A stretch of 26,274 bases of DNA from the NCBI GenBank assembly GCA_002381695.1, contig DFXM01000019.1, forward strand, positions 1-26,274, given 5' to 3'. The DNA is from Clostridium sp. UBA4108 (GTDB lineage: Bacteria; Bacillota; Clostridia; Clostridiales; Clostridiaceae). The notes beneath the pieces were generated by a model. That model had not been told where the DNA came from and did not search any database. It saw only the letters and a program-made list of their open reading frames with translations. This document shows positions 7,793 to 16,539 of the stretch, in pieces (the first letter of the stretch is position 1; each line of letters starts with the position of its first letter). Made by a program: the position numbers and the translations under genes.

Positions 7793-7801
7793 TGTTATAA
7801 T
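7793..7801 (+). promoter_or_regulatory. Extended -10 promoter of rpoN
   Basis: TG-T-TATAAT, with a perfect -10 at 7796-7801, lies 22 bases before the rpoN start. The -35 is weak (CTTATA-like, 17 bases upstream). The rest of the 7624-7792 gap is AT-rich and shows nothing I recognise. Confidence 0.45.
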
Positions 7802-7823
7802 AAATGAGTATGGAGGGGATGAT

Positions 7824-9206
7824 ATGAATTTAGATTTTCAATTAAGATTATCTCAAGAACAAAAATTAGTAATGACTTTGCAAATGCAACAATCTATAAA
7901 GTTACTTCAAATGTCCTCTTATGAATTGCTTCAACATATAGATAAAGAATTACAAGAAAATGTGGTGTTAGAGGTAGATAACTCAAGGGAGGAAATGGGG
8001 CAACAGAAGGAAAAAAATGAACTTAAAGAATATAAAGATTTAATTAAGTATTTAGAATTCGATAGTTACAGTAGTAATTCATATTTTCAAGATGAAGAAA
8101 AGGAGAACTTATCTCCATTTAACTTTATAAGTAGCAAATCAACAATTAAAGATTACTTAAAAGAGCAATTAATAGAAAGTGATATAAAGGATAACACATA
8201 TCTAATATGTGAATATATAGTAGAGAGCATAGACAATAGAGGATATCTATATGAAAACGTTATAGAAGATTTAATGAATGAATTAAATATTTCTAAGGAG
8301 TTAGGGGAATACTGTTTACAAATAGTTCAGGGGTTAGAACCTAGTGGTATTGGAGCAAGAAGTATAAGCGAGTGCCTAATACTTCAACTCCATAGGAAGG
8401 GAATTTTTGATGAAATTTTAGAAAGATTAATAACAGAGAATTTAGATTTATTATCTAAAGGGAAATATAATAATATATCTAAGGAGCTTAGAATAACGCC
8501 TAAAGAAGTTCAGCAATATGAAGATATGATTAAAAAACTTGAGCCAAAACCTACAAGGGGATTTTTTACAGGAGAAGAAATAAGCTATGTTACCCCAGAT
8601 GCATATATAAAGAAAATTGATGATGAGTATGTAATAATAATGAATGATACTTTAATTCCGAGGTTAACTATTAATAATTTATATAAAAATGTTATAAGCA
8701 ATAGTAAGGATGAGAACACTGTAAATTATGTAAAAGAAAAAATTAATAGCGCTATGTTTTTAATTAAAAGTATACAGAGTAGGAAAAACACATTATATAA
8801 TGTGATTGAAGAAATAATTAAAATACAAAAGGAGTATTTAGACTTAGGAGATAATTATTTAAAACCTATGACTATAAAGATTATTGCCAATGCTCTAGAT
8901 ATGCATGAATCTACCATAAGTAGAGCTATAAGAGATAAATATATTGCATTGAATACGGGGGAAATTAAAAGAATAAAAGATTTATTTACTAATTATATAA
9001 ATTCTAATAATGAAGAACTTTCTACACTTAATGTAAAATCTATGATAAAAGATATAATTGCTAATGAAAATAAGAAAAAACCACTATCAGATGCAAGTAT
9101 ATGTAATGTGCTAAATGAAAAAAATATAGAGATATCTCGTAGAACAGTAGCTAAATATAGAGAAGAAATGAGAATAAAGCCATCAACCCAAAGAAAAAGA
9201 TTATAA
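7824..9206 (+). CDS. rpoN: RNA polymerase sigma-54 factor (RpoN/SigL)
   Basis: Sigma-54 directs RNA polymerase to -24/-12 promoters that need ATP-driven activators. Region I is the N-terminal Gln/Leu-rich stretch (1-50, with MTLQMQQSIKLLQM at 17-30), followed by an acidic linker, the core-binding domain (about 90-275), a helix-turn-helix around MTIKIIANALDMHESTISRA and, near the C-terminus, the RpoN box at 438-447, here SRRTVAKYRE against the common ARRTVAKYRE. The length, 460 residues, is normal. GGAGGGG gives a clear start. It lies directly before cggR, which has its own promoter. No bacterial enhancer-binding protein is encoded in this window, so its targets (often amino-acid fermentation genes in clostridia) lie elsewhere. 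Confidence 0.95.
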   Translation: MNLDFQLRLSQEQKLVMTLQMQQSIKLLQMSSYELLQHIDKELQENVVLEVDNSREEMGQQKEKNELKEYKDLIKYLEFDSYSSNSYFQDEEKENLSPFNFISSKSTIKDYLKEQLIESDIKDNTYLICEYIVESIDNRGYLYENVIEDLMNELNISKELGEYCLQIVQGLEPSGIGARSISECLILQLHRKGIFDEILERLITENLDLLSKGKYNNISKELRITPKEVQQYEDMIKKLEPKPTRGFFTGEEISYVTPDAYIKKIDDEYVIIMNDTLIPRLTINNLYKNVISNSKDENTVNYVKEKINSAMFLIKSIQSRKNTLYNVIEEIIKIQKEYLDLGDNYLKPMTIKIIANALDMHESTISRAIRDKYIALNTGEIKRIKDLFTNYINSNNEELSTLNVKSMIKDIIANENKKKPLSDASICNVLNEKNIEISRRTVAKYREEMRIKPSTQRKRL

Positions 9207-9223
9207 GGGATCTAATTTCTATG

Positions 9224-9238
9224 AATTTTAAGAAAATT
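9224..9238. promoter_or_regulatory. CodY-box-like site before the cggR promoter
   Basis: AATTTTAAGAAAATT matches the CodY consensus AATTTTCWGAAAATT at 14 of 15 positions (A for C at position 7). It ends 11 bases before the -35 of the cggR promoter. If real, it would tie glycolysis to branched-chain amino acid and GTP levels. A chance match in AT-rich DNA cannot be excluded. Confidence 0.45.
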
Positions 9239-9249
9239 TAAAAAAGGAC

Positions 9250-9278
9250 TTCACAAAATAAAGATTTTAGAATACAAT
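9250..9278 (+). promoter_or_regulatory. Sigma-A promoter of the cggR-glycolytic operon
   Basis: TTCACA (9250-9255, 5/6 to consensus), a 17-base spacer and TACAAT (9273-9278, 5/6). Transcription should start near 9285, right at the edge of the candidate CggR operator. Confidence 0.75.
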
Positions 9279-9285
9279 CTTAGTA

Positions 9286-9320
9286 GGGAACAAAAATAGC
9301 CGCAGGGACAAAAAAGGTCC
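9286..9320. promoter_or_regulatory. Candidate CggR operator, two 16-base boxes
   Basis: Two related 16-base boxes start 19 bases apart: GGGAACAAAAATAGCC (9286-9301) and GGGACAAAAAAGGTCC (9305-9320). Each is a GGGA-x-N6-x-CC dyad, matching the form of the B. subtilis CggR operator (GGGAC-N6-TGTC repeated in tandem), which also lies just downstream of the cggR promoter. The second box is the better one. It abuts the GAGGTGAT ribosome site, so bound CggR would block elongation and perhaps translation. Confidence 0.65.
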
Positions 9321-9333
9321 AACGAGGTGATGT

Positions 9334-10365
9334 ATGGAGAATTTATTAAAATTACAACAGAAGATTATACCGGAGCTCTTAGAGATTTTAAGTGTTAGAT
9401 ATAATATATTACGTAATATAAAATATAACCAGCCTATTGGAAGAAGACTATTGTCAGAAAAGGTTAATATAAGCGAAAGAGTTGTAAGAAGTGAAACTAA
9501 TTTTTTAAAAGAGCAAAAATTTATTGATGTAAATTCCATAGGTATGGCAATAACAAAAGATGGAGATGAAGTATTAGATGGACTTAAACACTTAATTAGA
9601 GAACTTATGGGAATAAGCGATTTAGAACATGAATTGAAAAGTGCACTTAATATTAAGAAAGCTATAATAATTCCAGGAGATGTTGATATTGATATAACAT
9701 TATTTAATGAATTAGGAAAAGCAGCGGCTAATTACATAAAAGAAATACTTAAGGATAATATCATAATATCTATAACAGGAGGACATACTGTTAAAGAGGT
9801 TGTAGATAATTTCCCAAAGATTTCAAAATTCAAGAATATAAAAGTTTTTCCTGGAAGAGGCGGAATGGGAAAAGAGACTGAGGTGCAATCAAATACCTTA
9901 GTTGAGATTTTGGCTAATAAGCTTGATGCTGCTTATGACTTGCTACATGTACCAGATAATTTAAGTCATAATTCCTTCGCAGCTCTTTTAGAAGAGGAAA
10001 CAATAAAAAATATATTCTGTTGCATAGAAAATTCTTATATATTAATACATGGTATTGGAAATGCAAAAGTCATGTGTGATAAAAGAAATTTGCCACAGTA
10101 TATAAAGGAGAACATTGAGCAAAAAGGTGGAGTAGGAGAAGCTTATGGACATTACTTTGATATAGATGGAAATATAATATATTCAATGCCATCTATAGGT
10201 ATACAAGAAGAAAAAGTTCACAAAATAGAAAATATGATAGCCATAGCAGCTGGTGTTGAAAAATCTGAAGCGATTATAGCAGTAGAAAAGAATAAACATA
10301 ATGGAATATTGATTACGGATGAATCTACGGCTAAGGCAATCATTAATATATTAAACAATGTTTAA
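9334..10365 (+). CDS. cggR: Central glycolytic genes regulator, SorC/CggR family repressor
   Basis: CggR represses the lower glycolytic genes and is relieved by fructose-1,6-bisphosphate. The 343-residue chain has an N-terminal winged helix-turn-helix (about 35-64, GRRLLSEKVNISERVVRSE) and a C-terminal sugar-phosphate-binding domain of the SorC type (about 85-343), with the phosphate-loop-like ITGGHTVKEV (147-156), FPGRGGMGKE and HGIGNA stretches. GAGGTGAT precedes the ATG. The next gene is gap, 47 bases on, without a terminator between them, so cggR heads the operon and controls its own transcription. The ligand is taken from the family, not read from the sequence. Confidence 0.92.
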   Translation: MENLLKLQQKIIPELLEILSVRYNILRNIKYNQPIGRRLLSEKVNISERVVRSETNFLKEQKFIDVNSIGMAITKDGDEVLDGLKHLIRELMGISDLEHELKSALNIKKAIIIPGDVDIDITLFNELGKAAANYIKEILKDNIIISITGGHTVKEVVDNFPKISKFKNIKVFPGRGGMGKETEVQSNTLVEILANKLDAAYDLLHVPDNLSHNSFAALLEEETIKNIFCCIENSYILIHGIGNAKVMCDKRNLPQYIKENIEQKGGVGEAYGHYFDIDGNIIYSMPSIGIQEEKVHKIENMIAIAAGVEKSEAIIAVEKNKHNGILITDESTAKAIINILNNV

Positions 10366-10412
10366 GGTTAGAATAGTATTTAGATTGTTAAGTTAATTTA
10401 GGAGGTATTAAA

Positions 10413-11420
10413 ATGATTAAAATTGGAATTAATGGTTTTGGAAGAATTGGTAGAAATGTATTTAAAGTGCTAGTTGACAAATATAAAGATGACATAGAGG
10501 TAGTTGGAATTAATGATTTAACTGATCCTAAAACTCTTGCTCATTTATTAAAGTATGATTCACTTTATGGAAAGTTTAATGGAACAGTAGAGTCTACAGA
10601 GAATTCTATAATTGTTAATGGAAAAGAAATTAGAATATTTGCAGAAAGAGATCCTAAAAATATACCATGGGGATTACAAGGAGCTGAAATAGTAATAGAA
10701 TCTACAGGATTATTTACTAATGCTGAAAAAGCTAAAGCTCATATTGAAGCTGGAGCTAAGAAGGTAATAATATCAGCACCAGCGAAAAATGAAGATATTA
10801 CTATAGTTTTAGGTGTTAATGAAGAAAAATACAATCCAGAAACTCATCATATTATTTCTAATGCATCTTGTACTACAAACTGTTTAGCACCATTTGCTAA
10901 AGTACTTGATAGGGAATTTGGAATTGTTAAAGGATTAATGACTACAGTGCACTCTTATACTAATGATCAAAAAATATTAGATGCACCACATAAGGATTTA
11001 AGAAGGGCAAGAGTAGCGGCAGAGGCGATGATACCAACAACCACAGGAGCAGCAAAGGCAGTAGCTCTTGTATTGCCGCAACTTAAAGGGAAATTAAATG
11101 GAATGGCAGTAAGGGTTCCTACTCCAACTGTTTCTATGACTGATTTAGTTTGCGAATTAGAAAAACCTGCAACAGCTGAGGAGATAAATGCGGCATTTAA
11201 AAATGCAGCAGAGGGAGAACTAAAAGGAGTTTTAGGATACAGTGACGAACCATTAGTATCTATAGACTTTAGAGGAGACGAGAGATCTTCAATAGTTGAT
11301 GGATTATCAACTATGATTATTGACGGAAGCTTAGTAAAGGTAGTTTCTTGGTACGATAATGAATGGGGATACTCAAATAGGTTAGCGGATTTAACCAAAT
11401 ATGTTGCTGAAAGGCTATAA
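10413..11420 (+). CDS. gap: Glyceraldehyde-3-phosphate dehydrogenase, type I
   Basis: It oxidises glyceraldehyde-3-phosphate with phosphate and NAD to 1,3-bisphosphoglycerate in the cytoplasm. The N-terminal NAD fold starts GINGFGRIGR (5-14); Asp35 in the GIND segment points to NAD rather than NADP. The active-site block SNASCTTNCLAP gives Cys153, with partner His180 in TTVHSY. The C-terminus WYDNEWGYSNR is standard. The 335-residue length is normal. AGGAGG lies 7 bases before the ATG. It is co-transcribed with cggR; a strong hairpin follows it, so its mRNA may be more abundant than that of the downstream genes. Confidence 0.97.
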   Translation: MIKIGINGFGRIGRNVFKVLVDKYKDDIEVVGINDLTDPKTLAHLLKYDSLYGKFNGTVESTENSIIVNGKEIRIFAERDPKNIPWGLQGAEIVIESTGLFTNAEKAKAHIEAGAKKVIISAPAKNEDITIVLGVNEEKYNPETHHIISNASCTTNCLAPFAKVLDREFGIVKGLMTTVHSYTNDQKILDAPHKDLRRARVAAEAMIPTTTGAAKAVALVLPQLKGKLNGMAVRVPTPTVSMTDLVCELEKPATAEEINAAFKNAAEGELKGVLGYSDEPLVSIDFRGDERSSIVDGLSTMIIDGSLVKVVSWYDNEWGYSNRLADLTKYVAERL

Positions 11421-11453
11421 TTTAAGATATACTTATATAGTAAAGTAAAGATT

Positions 11454-11500
11454 ACAAAAATCTAGTTCTGGAAGCCTTCTAAGAACTAGATTTTTGTTTG
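11454..11500 (+). terminator. Terminator/attenuator between gap and pgk
   Basis: A perfect 16-bp stem (11454-11469 with 11482-11497, core ATCTAGTTCT) closes on a 12-base loop that can itself pair GAA with TTC. The T5-G-T3 tail follows. Since pgk has no clear promoter of its own after it, partial readthrough is likely. Confidence 0.85.
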
Positions 11501-11525
11501 AGATTAACAAAAGGAGTTGATATAA

Positions 11526-12722
11526 GTGACATTTAACAAAAAGACTATAGAAGATATAGTAGTAAAAGGAAAAAAGGTGTTAGTGCGATGTGACTTTAAT
11601 GTGCCTATAGTGGATGGAGTTATAACAGATGAAAGCAGACTTGTAGGGGCTGTACCTACAATTCAATACTTAGTACAAAATGGTGCTAAGGTTATTTTAT
11701 GTTCACATTTAGGAAAGCCGAAGGGTGAGAATAAGGCACAATTTACTTTAAAACCCATTGTAAAAAGATTAAGTGAACTTTTAAAAGTAGAGGTTAATTT
11801 TGCAGATGATGATGTTGTAGTAGGAGAAAATGCAAAAAAAGCAATAGATGAAATGCAGGAAGGAGAAGTTGTACTTCTTCAAAATACAAGATTTAGAGCT
11901 GAAGAAACAAAGAACATAGAAATATTTTCAAAAGAACTTGCTTCTTTATGTGACATATTTGTTAATGACGCTTTTGGTTCAGCTCACAGAGCTCATTGTT
12001 CTACAGTAGGGGTAACTGAATTTGTAGATACATCAGTATGTGGCTATTTAATTCAGAAAGAGCTTAAATTTTTAGGAAATGCTGTAGAGAATCCAGTGAG
12101 ACCGTTTACTGCCATTTTAGGAGGTTCTAAAGTTTCTGATAAAATAAATGTAATAAATAATCTTTTAGAGAAAGTAGATAATTTAATTATAGGTGGAGCA
12201 ATGGCATATACCTTCTTGAAAGCTAAAGGCTATGACATCGGTATATCAAGGGTAGAAGAAGACAAAGTAGACTATGCTCTAGACATGATGAACAAAGCAA
12301 AAGAAAAGAATGTTAACATGTTATTACCTATCGATCACATAGTGGCATGTGAATTCTCAAAAAATGCAGAGCCAGTAGTTACCAGTGGGGCAAATATTGA
12401 ACCAGGCTTTATGGGATTAGATATTGGCCCTAAAACAAGAGAAGAATATAAGAGCGTTATTGAAAATTCAAATACAATTGTTTGGAATGGACCAATGGGA
12501 GTTTTTGAGTTTGAAAACTTTAGTAAAGGAACAATTGCAGTTGGAGAAGCTATGGCTAATTCTAATGGAACAACCATTATTGGCGGAGGAGATAGTGCAG
12601 CAGCAGTTAATATATTCGGATTAGGTAATAAAATGACACATATTTCTACAGGGGGAGGAGCTTCATTAGAATTTTTAGAAGGAACTCCACTACCAGGAAT
12701 AGTGGCATTAAATAATAAATAA
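11526..12722 (+). CDS. pgk: Phosphoglycerate kinase
   Basis: It transfers phosphate from 1,3-bisphosphoglycerate to ADP, the first ATP-yielding step of lower glycolysis. The N-terminal substrate domain shows VLVRCDFNVP (18-27; Arg21, Asp23, Asn25), SHLGKPKG and the GSAHRAHCS motif. The C-terminal nucleotide domain shows WNGPMGVFE, GGGDSAAAV (353-361) and STGGGASLEFLEG (374-386). The 398 residues are full length. The start codon is GTG, with AAGGAG 9 bases upstream; no ATG fits. It lies 29 bases after the gap-pgk hairpin tail. Confidence 0.97.
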   Translation: MTFNKKTIEDIVVKGKKVLVRCDFNVPIVDGVITDESRLVGAVPTIQYLVQNGAKVILCSHLGKPKGENKAQFTLKPIVKRLSELLKVEVNFADDDVVVGENAKKAIDEMQEGEVVLLQNTRFRAEETKNIEIFSKELASLCDIFVNDAFGSAHRAHCSTVGVTEFVDTSVCGYLIQKELKFLGNAVENPVRPFTAILGGSKVSDKINVINNLLEKVDNLIIGGAMAYTFLKAKGYDIGISRVEEDKVDYALDMMNKAKEKNVNMLLPIDHIVACEFSKNAEPVVTSGANIEPGFMGLDIGPKTREEYKSVIENSNTIVWNGPMGVFEFENFSKGTIAVGEAMANSNGTTIIGGGDSAAAVNIFGLGNKMTHISTGGGASLEFLEGTPLPGIVALNNK

Positions 12723-12773
12723 TTTTAAACCATAGTAATTAATTTTACTAAAGAAACTTTAGGAGGGTTAACT

Positions 12774-13520
12774 ATGAGAAAGGCAATTATTGCTGGAAAT
12801 TGGAAGATGAATAATACTGTAAGTGAATCGGTGGCTCTTGTAAAGGAGTTAAAACCATTAGTGAAAAATGCTAGCTGTGATGTTGTTATATGTCCAACAG
12901 CGGTATGTTTAGCTACAGTAGTAGAAGAATGCAAGGGAACCAATATAATGGTAGGAGCTCAAAATATGCATTTTGAGGATAATGGTGCATACACAGGAGA
13001 AATTTCTCCTATAATGCTTAAAGATTTAGGAGTACAATTTGTTATTATAGGGCATAGTGAAAGAAGACAGTATTTTAATGAAACGGATGAGACAGTAAAT
13101 AAAAAATTAAAAGCAGCTTTTAAATATAATATTACTCCAATCCTATGCGTTGGAGAAACTTTAGAAGAAAGAGAATTCGGGATTACAGAAGAAACTTTAG
13201 CGACGCAAATCAAGCTGGATTTAAATGGACTTACAAAAGAGCAGATAGAAAGACTTGTTATAGCCTATGAACCAATATGGGCTATAGGAACAGGGAAAAC
13301 AGCTACAGCAGAGGATGCAAATGATACTATAGGTTTTATAAGAAGCATAGTAGGCAGATTATATGGAAGTGATATAGCAGAAAAAACAAGAATACAATAT
13401 GGTGGATCAGTTAAACCTTCAACTATAAAAGAACAAATGAACAAAGAACATATAGATGGAGGTTTAATTGGAGGAGCGAGCTTAAAGGCTTCAGATTTTG
13501 AGGCAATAGTAAATTATTAG
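12774..13520 (+). CDS. tpiA: Triosephosphate isomerase
   Basis: It interconverts dihydroxyacetone phosphate and glyceraldehyde-3-phosphate. All catalytic residues are present: Lys11 in AGNWKMN, His94 in IIGHSERR and Glu166 in AYEPIWAIGTGKTA. The phosphate-binding loop GTGKTA and the late GGSVKP and GGLIGGASL segments are intact. The length of 248 residues is standard for the bacterial TIM barrel. AGGAGG precedes the ATG by 8 bases. The 51-base gap after pgk holds only a weak AGTAA/TTACT inverted repeat, so the genes are probably co-transcribed. Confidence 0.97.
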   Translation: MRKAIIAGNWKMNNTVSESVALVKELKPLVKNASCDVVICPTAVCLATVVEECKGTNIMVGAQNMHFEDNGAYTGEISPIMLKDLGVQFVIIGHSERRQYFNETDETVNKKLKAAFKYNITPILCVGETLEEREFGITEETLATQIKLDLNGLTKEQIERLVIAYEPIWAIGTGKTATAEDANDTIGFIRSIVGRLYGSDIAEKTRIQYGGSVKPSTIKEQMNKEHIDGGLIGGASLKASDFEAIVNY

Positions 13521-13540
13521 TTAAAGGTAGGTACTAGAAT

Positions 13541-15070
13541 ATGCAAAAAAAACCAGTGATGCTAATGATTCTAGATGGTTTTGGAATTAGTGACAATTTA
13601 GAAGGTAATGCTGTTAGAGAAGCTAAAAAGCCTAATTATGATGCGTTAAAAGAAAAATATCCTCATACAAAAGTTTCTGCTAGCGGATTAGATGTTGGAC
13701 TTCCAGAAGGTCAGATGGGGAATTCAGAGGTAGGTCATCTGAATATTGGAGCTGGAAGAATAATATATCAAGAACTTACTAGAATATCTAAGGAGATAAA
13801 AGAAGGTAACTTTTTAAAAAATGAATCATTAAACTTTGCAATAGATAAAGCTCTTGAAAATAATTCAGCTGTTCATTTAATGGGACTTTTGTCAGATGGA
13901 GGAGTGCACTCTCATATAGACCATTTAAAGGCACTTATAACTCTTTGTAAAAATAAAGGTTTAAAAAAAGTTTTTGTACACTGTTTTCTTGATGGACGAG
14001 ATGTACCTCCATCATCAGCTAAAGGGTTCATTATGGATTTAGAGGAATATATGGATGCTGAGGGCGTAGGTGCCATAGCCACAATAAGTGGTAGATATTA
14101 TGCTATGGATAGAGACAATAGATGGGAAAGAATTGAACTTGCTTATAATGCACTAGTGAAGGGTGAAGGACATAAGAGTAGCTCATCTGTTGAAGCTATA
14201 GATGAAGCGTATCATGATAATAAAACTGATGAATTTGTTATACCGGCAGTTATTATGAGAGATAATAAGCCTATAGCTACTATAAAAAATAAAGATTCAG
14301 TAATCTTTTTTAATTTCAGACCAGATAGGGCAAGAGAACTTACTAGAGCTCTAAATGATAAAGAATTTAGTGGATTTAAAAGAGATAAATTAGATTTAAC
14401 TTATGTTTGTATGACACAGTATGATAAAACTATTGAGAATGTAAAAATAGCTTATAGAGCTGAAAGTTATGAAAATACTTTGGGAGAGTATGTTAGCCAT
14501 CAAGGTTTAAATCAACTTAGAATTGCAGAAACTGAAAAATATGCTCATGTAACCTTTTTCTTTAATGGAGGGGTAGAGGACCCAAATAAAAACGAAGATA
14601 GAGTATTAATACCTTCTCCTAAGGTAGCAACTTATGATTTACAACCTGAGATGAGCGCTTATGAAGTTACTGAAAAAGTTTTAGAGAATTTAGATAGTGA
14701 CAAGTATGATATAATTATATTAAACTATGCAAATCCTGATATGGTTGGACATACAGGAGTTATACAGGCTGCTGTAAAAGCGATAGAAGTAGTAGATAGT
14801 TGTCTTGGAAAAGTAGTAAATAAGGTTTTAGAAAAACAAGGTAGTGTATTCATAACAGCAGATCATGGAAATGCTGAATGTATGATTGATTACTCTACAG
14901 GGAAACCTATGACAGCGCACACTACTAATTTAGTACCATTTCTATATATAAGTAGCCAAAGTAGAGAACTTAGAGATGATGGAATACTTGCAGATATGGC
15001 ACCAACAATTTTAGAAGAACTAGGACTTAAAAAACCAAAAGAAATGACAGGAAAATCTTTATTTAAATAG
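13541..15070 (+). CDS. gpmI: 2,3-bisphosphoglycerate-independent phosphoglycerate mutase
   Basis: It converts 3- to 2-phosphoglycerate by way of a phosphoserine enzyme and manganese. It belongs to the alkaline phosphatase superfamily. Metal ligand Asp12 lies in LMILDGFG, the nucleophile Ser62 in GQMGNSEVGHLNIGAGR, and late metal residues in ITADHGNAE. The phosphotransferase domain is interrupted by the inserted mutase domain (about 75-310, with HCFLDGRDVPPSSA and SGRYYAMDRD). The 509 residues are normal. The ribosome site is modest (GGTAGGT, 10 bases before ATG). It follows tpiA by 20 bases. Confidence 0.97.
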   Translation: MQKKPVMLMILDGFGISDNLEGNAVREAKKPNYDALKEKYPHTKVSASGLDVGLPEGQMGNSEVGHLNIGAGRIIYQELTRISKEIKEGNFLKNESLNFAIDKALENNSAVHLMGLLSDGGVHSHIDHLKALITLCKNKGLKKVFVHCFLDGRDVPPSSAKGFIMDLEEYMDAEGVGAIATISGRYYAMDRDNRWERIELAYNALVKGEGHKSSSSVEAIDEAYHDNKTDEFVIPAVIMRDNKPIATIKNKDSVIFFNFRPDRARELTRALNDKEFSGFKRDKLDLTYVCMTQYDKTIENVKIAYRAESYENTLGEYVSHQGLNQLRIAETEKYAHVTFFFNGGVEDPNKNEDRVLIPSPKVATYDLQPEMSAYEVTEKVLENLDSDKYDIIILNYANPDMVGHTGVIQAAVKAIEVVDSCLGKVVNKVLEKQGSVFITADHGNAECMIDYSTGKPMTAHTTNLVPFLYISSQSRELRDDGILADMAPTILEELGLKKPKEMTGKSLFK

Positions 15071-15124
15071 TATAAAACGATATAATAGTATTATAATACC
15101 TAAGGGTTTAAGGAGGATAAAGTA

Positions 15125-16420
15125 ATGAAACAATATATTGAAATTATTGACGTATTTGCAAGACAAATACTAGATTCAAGGGCTTTCCCAACAGTAGAGG
15201 TAGAGGTTGTTCTAGAAGATGGTACAGTAGGAATAGCTGCAGTTCCATCAGGAGCTTCTACAGGTCAATTTGAAGCAGTGGAATTAAGAGATGGGGATAA
15301 AGAATTATATAATGGTAAAGGTGTTTTAAAAGCAGTTGATAATGTTAACAATTTAATTGCCGAGGAATTAATAGGAATGAATGTGTTTGATCAAGTTGCA
15401 ATAGATAAAACTATGATAGAGCTTGATGGAACTGATAATAAAGGAAAATTAGGTGCTAATGCAATGCTTGGAGTTTCACTAGCTTGTGCTAGAGCGGCGG
15501 CAGAGTATTTAGGATTAGGATTATATCAATATATAGGTGGGGTAAATGCAAAGGTTTTACCAGTTCCTATGATGAACATATTAAATGGTGGAAAGCATGC
15601 TGATAATAATGTGGACTTACAAGAATTTATGGTAATGCCTTGTGGAGCTAAATCTTTCAGTGAAGCATTAAGAATGAGTGCAGAAGTTTATCATACATTA
15701 AAATCATTATTAAAATCTAAAGGCTTAGGTACAGGTGTAGGTGATGAAGGTGGATTTGCACCAAATTTAGCATCAAATGAAGATGCTATAAAAATTATTA
15801 TAGAAGCTATAGAAAAAGCTGGATATAAACCAGGGGAAGAAATATTCATAGCACTAGATCCTGCTTCATCTGAATTCTTTGAAAATGGAAAATATAATTT
15901 AGCTGGAGAAGGTAGAATATTAACTCCAGAAGAGATGGCAGACTACTATGTTGAACTTGTAAATAAATATCCAATCATCTCTATTGAAGATGGTATGGCT
16001 GAAGAAGATTGGGCAGGATGGAAATACATCACTGAAAAATTAGGTGGTAAAATTCAATTAGTTGGAGATGACCTATTTGTAACTAACACTAAGAGATTAG
16101 AAATGGGAATTGAAAGAGGCGTTGCTAACTCAATTCTTATAAAATTAAATCAAATAGGAACATTAACTGAGACTATTAATGCTATAGAAATGGCTTCAAG
16201 AGCAGGATATACAGCAGTAGTTTCTCATAGATCAGGTGAAACAGAAGATACAACAATTGCTGATTTGGTTGTAGCTATGAATGCTGGACAAATAAAAACA
16301 GGAGCTCCAGCAAGAAGTGAAAGAGTTGCTAAATACAATCAATTATTAAGAATAGAAGAAGAACTTGGTGATATGGCAGAATATAGAGGATTAAAATCAT
16401 TCTATAACCTTAAAAGATAA
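15125..16420 (+). CDS. eno: Enolase
   Basis: It dehydrates 2-phosphoglycerate to phosphoenolpyruvate. The N-terminal domain carries the mobile loop PSGASTG (41-47) and reads LDSRAFPTVE where many enolases have LDSRGNPTVE. The catalytic acid Glu208 is in GVGDEGGFAPN, the base Lys340 in ILIKLNQIGTLTE, and the magnesium ligands are Asp245, Glu288 and Asp315. The SHRSGETED motif is intact. The 431 residues are full length. GGAGG lies 8 bases before the ATG. Two TATAAT-like hexamers lie in the 54-base gap after gpmI, but neither has a good -35, so an internal promoter is only possible. It is the last gene of the glycolytic cluster. Confidence 0.97.
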   Translation: MKQYIEIIDVFARQILDSRAFPTVEVEVVLEDGTVGIAAVPSGASTGQFEAVELRDGDKELYNGKGVLKAVDNVNNLIAEELIGMNVFDQVAIDKTMIELDGTDNKGKLGANAMLGVSLACARAAAEYLGLGLYQYIGGVNAKVLPVPMMNILNGGKHADNNVDLQEFMVMPCGAKSFSEALRMSAEVYHTLKSLLKSKGLGTGVGDEGGFAPNLASNEDAIKIIIEAIEKAGYKPGEEIFIALDPASSEFFENGKYNLAGEGRILTPEEMADYYVELVNKYPIISIEDGMAEEDWAGWKYITEKLGGKIQLVGDDLFVTNTKRLEMGIERGVANSILIKLNQIGTLTETINAIEMASRAGYTAVVSHRSGETEDTTIADLVVAMNAGQIKTGAPARSERVAKYNQLLRIEEELGDMAEYRGLKSFYNLKR

Positions 16421-16433
16421 GAGAAATATATAA

Positions 16434-16469
16434 AGCAGAGGGGTTTTTCTCTCTGCTCTATTTCATTTA
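16434..16469 (+). terminator. Probable terminator after eno
   Basis: AGCAGAG (16434-16440) pairs with CTCTGCT (16451-16457) around a 10-base loop. The tail is only moderately T-rich, so termination may be incomplete. Confidence 0.65.
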
Positions 16470-16498
16470 TTGTAAAAGTACTTTTACTATGATAAAAT
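16470..16498 (+). promoter_or_regulatory. Promoter of secG
   Basis: TTGTAA (16470-16475), a 17-base spacer and TAAAAT (16493-16498) with an extended TG-A. The spacer contains the dyad TAAAAGTACTTTTA, which overlaps the -35. Confidence 0.6.
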
Positions 16499-16539
16499 AT
16501 ATAAATATATGAAGGCTCAATATAATAAGGGGGTGCAGT

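Noticed and set aside
10967..11398. Minus-strand open frame opposite gap
   Set aside because: The frame exists only because of gap codon use; there is no family likeness.
12424..12624. Short plus-strand open frame inside pgk
   Set aside because: It is out of frame with pgk and covers its nucleotide-binding motifs; no ribosome site precedes it.
15080..15110. Internal promoter before eno from two TATAAT-like hexamers
   Set aside because: Neither has a usable -35 at 16-18 bases or an extended TG, so I mention it only as a possibility.
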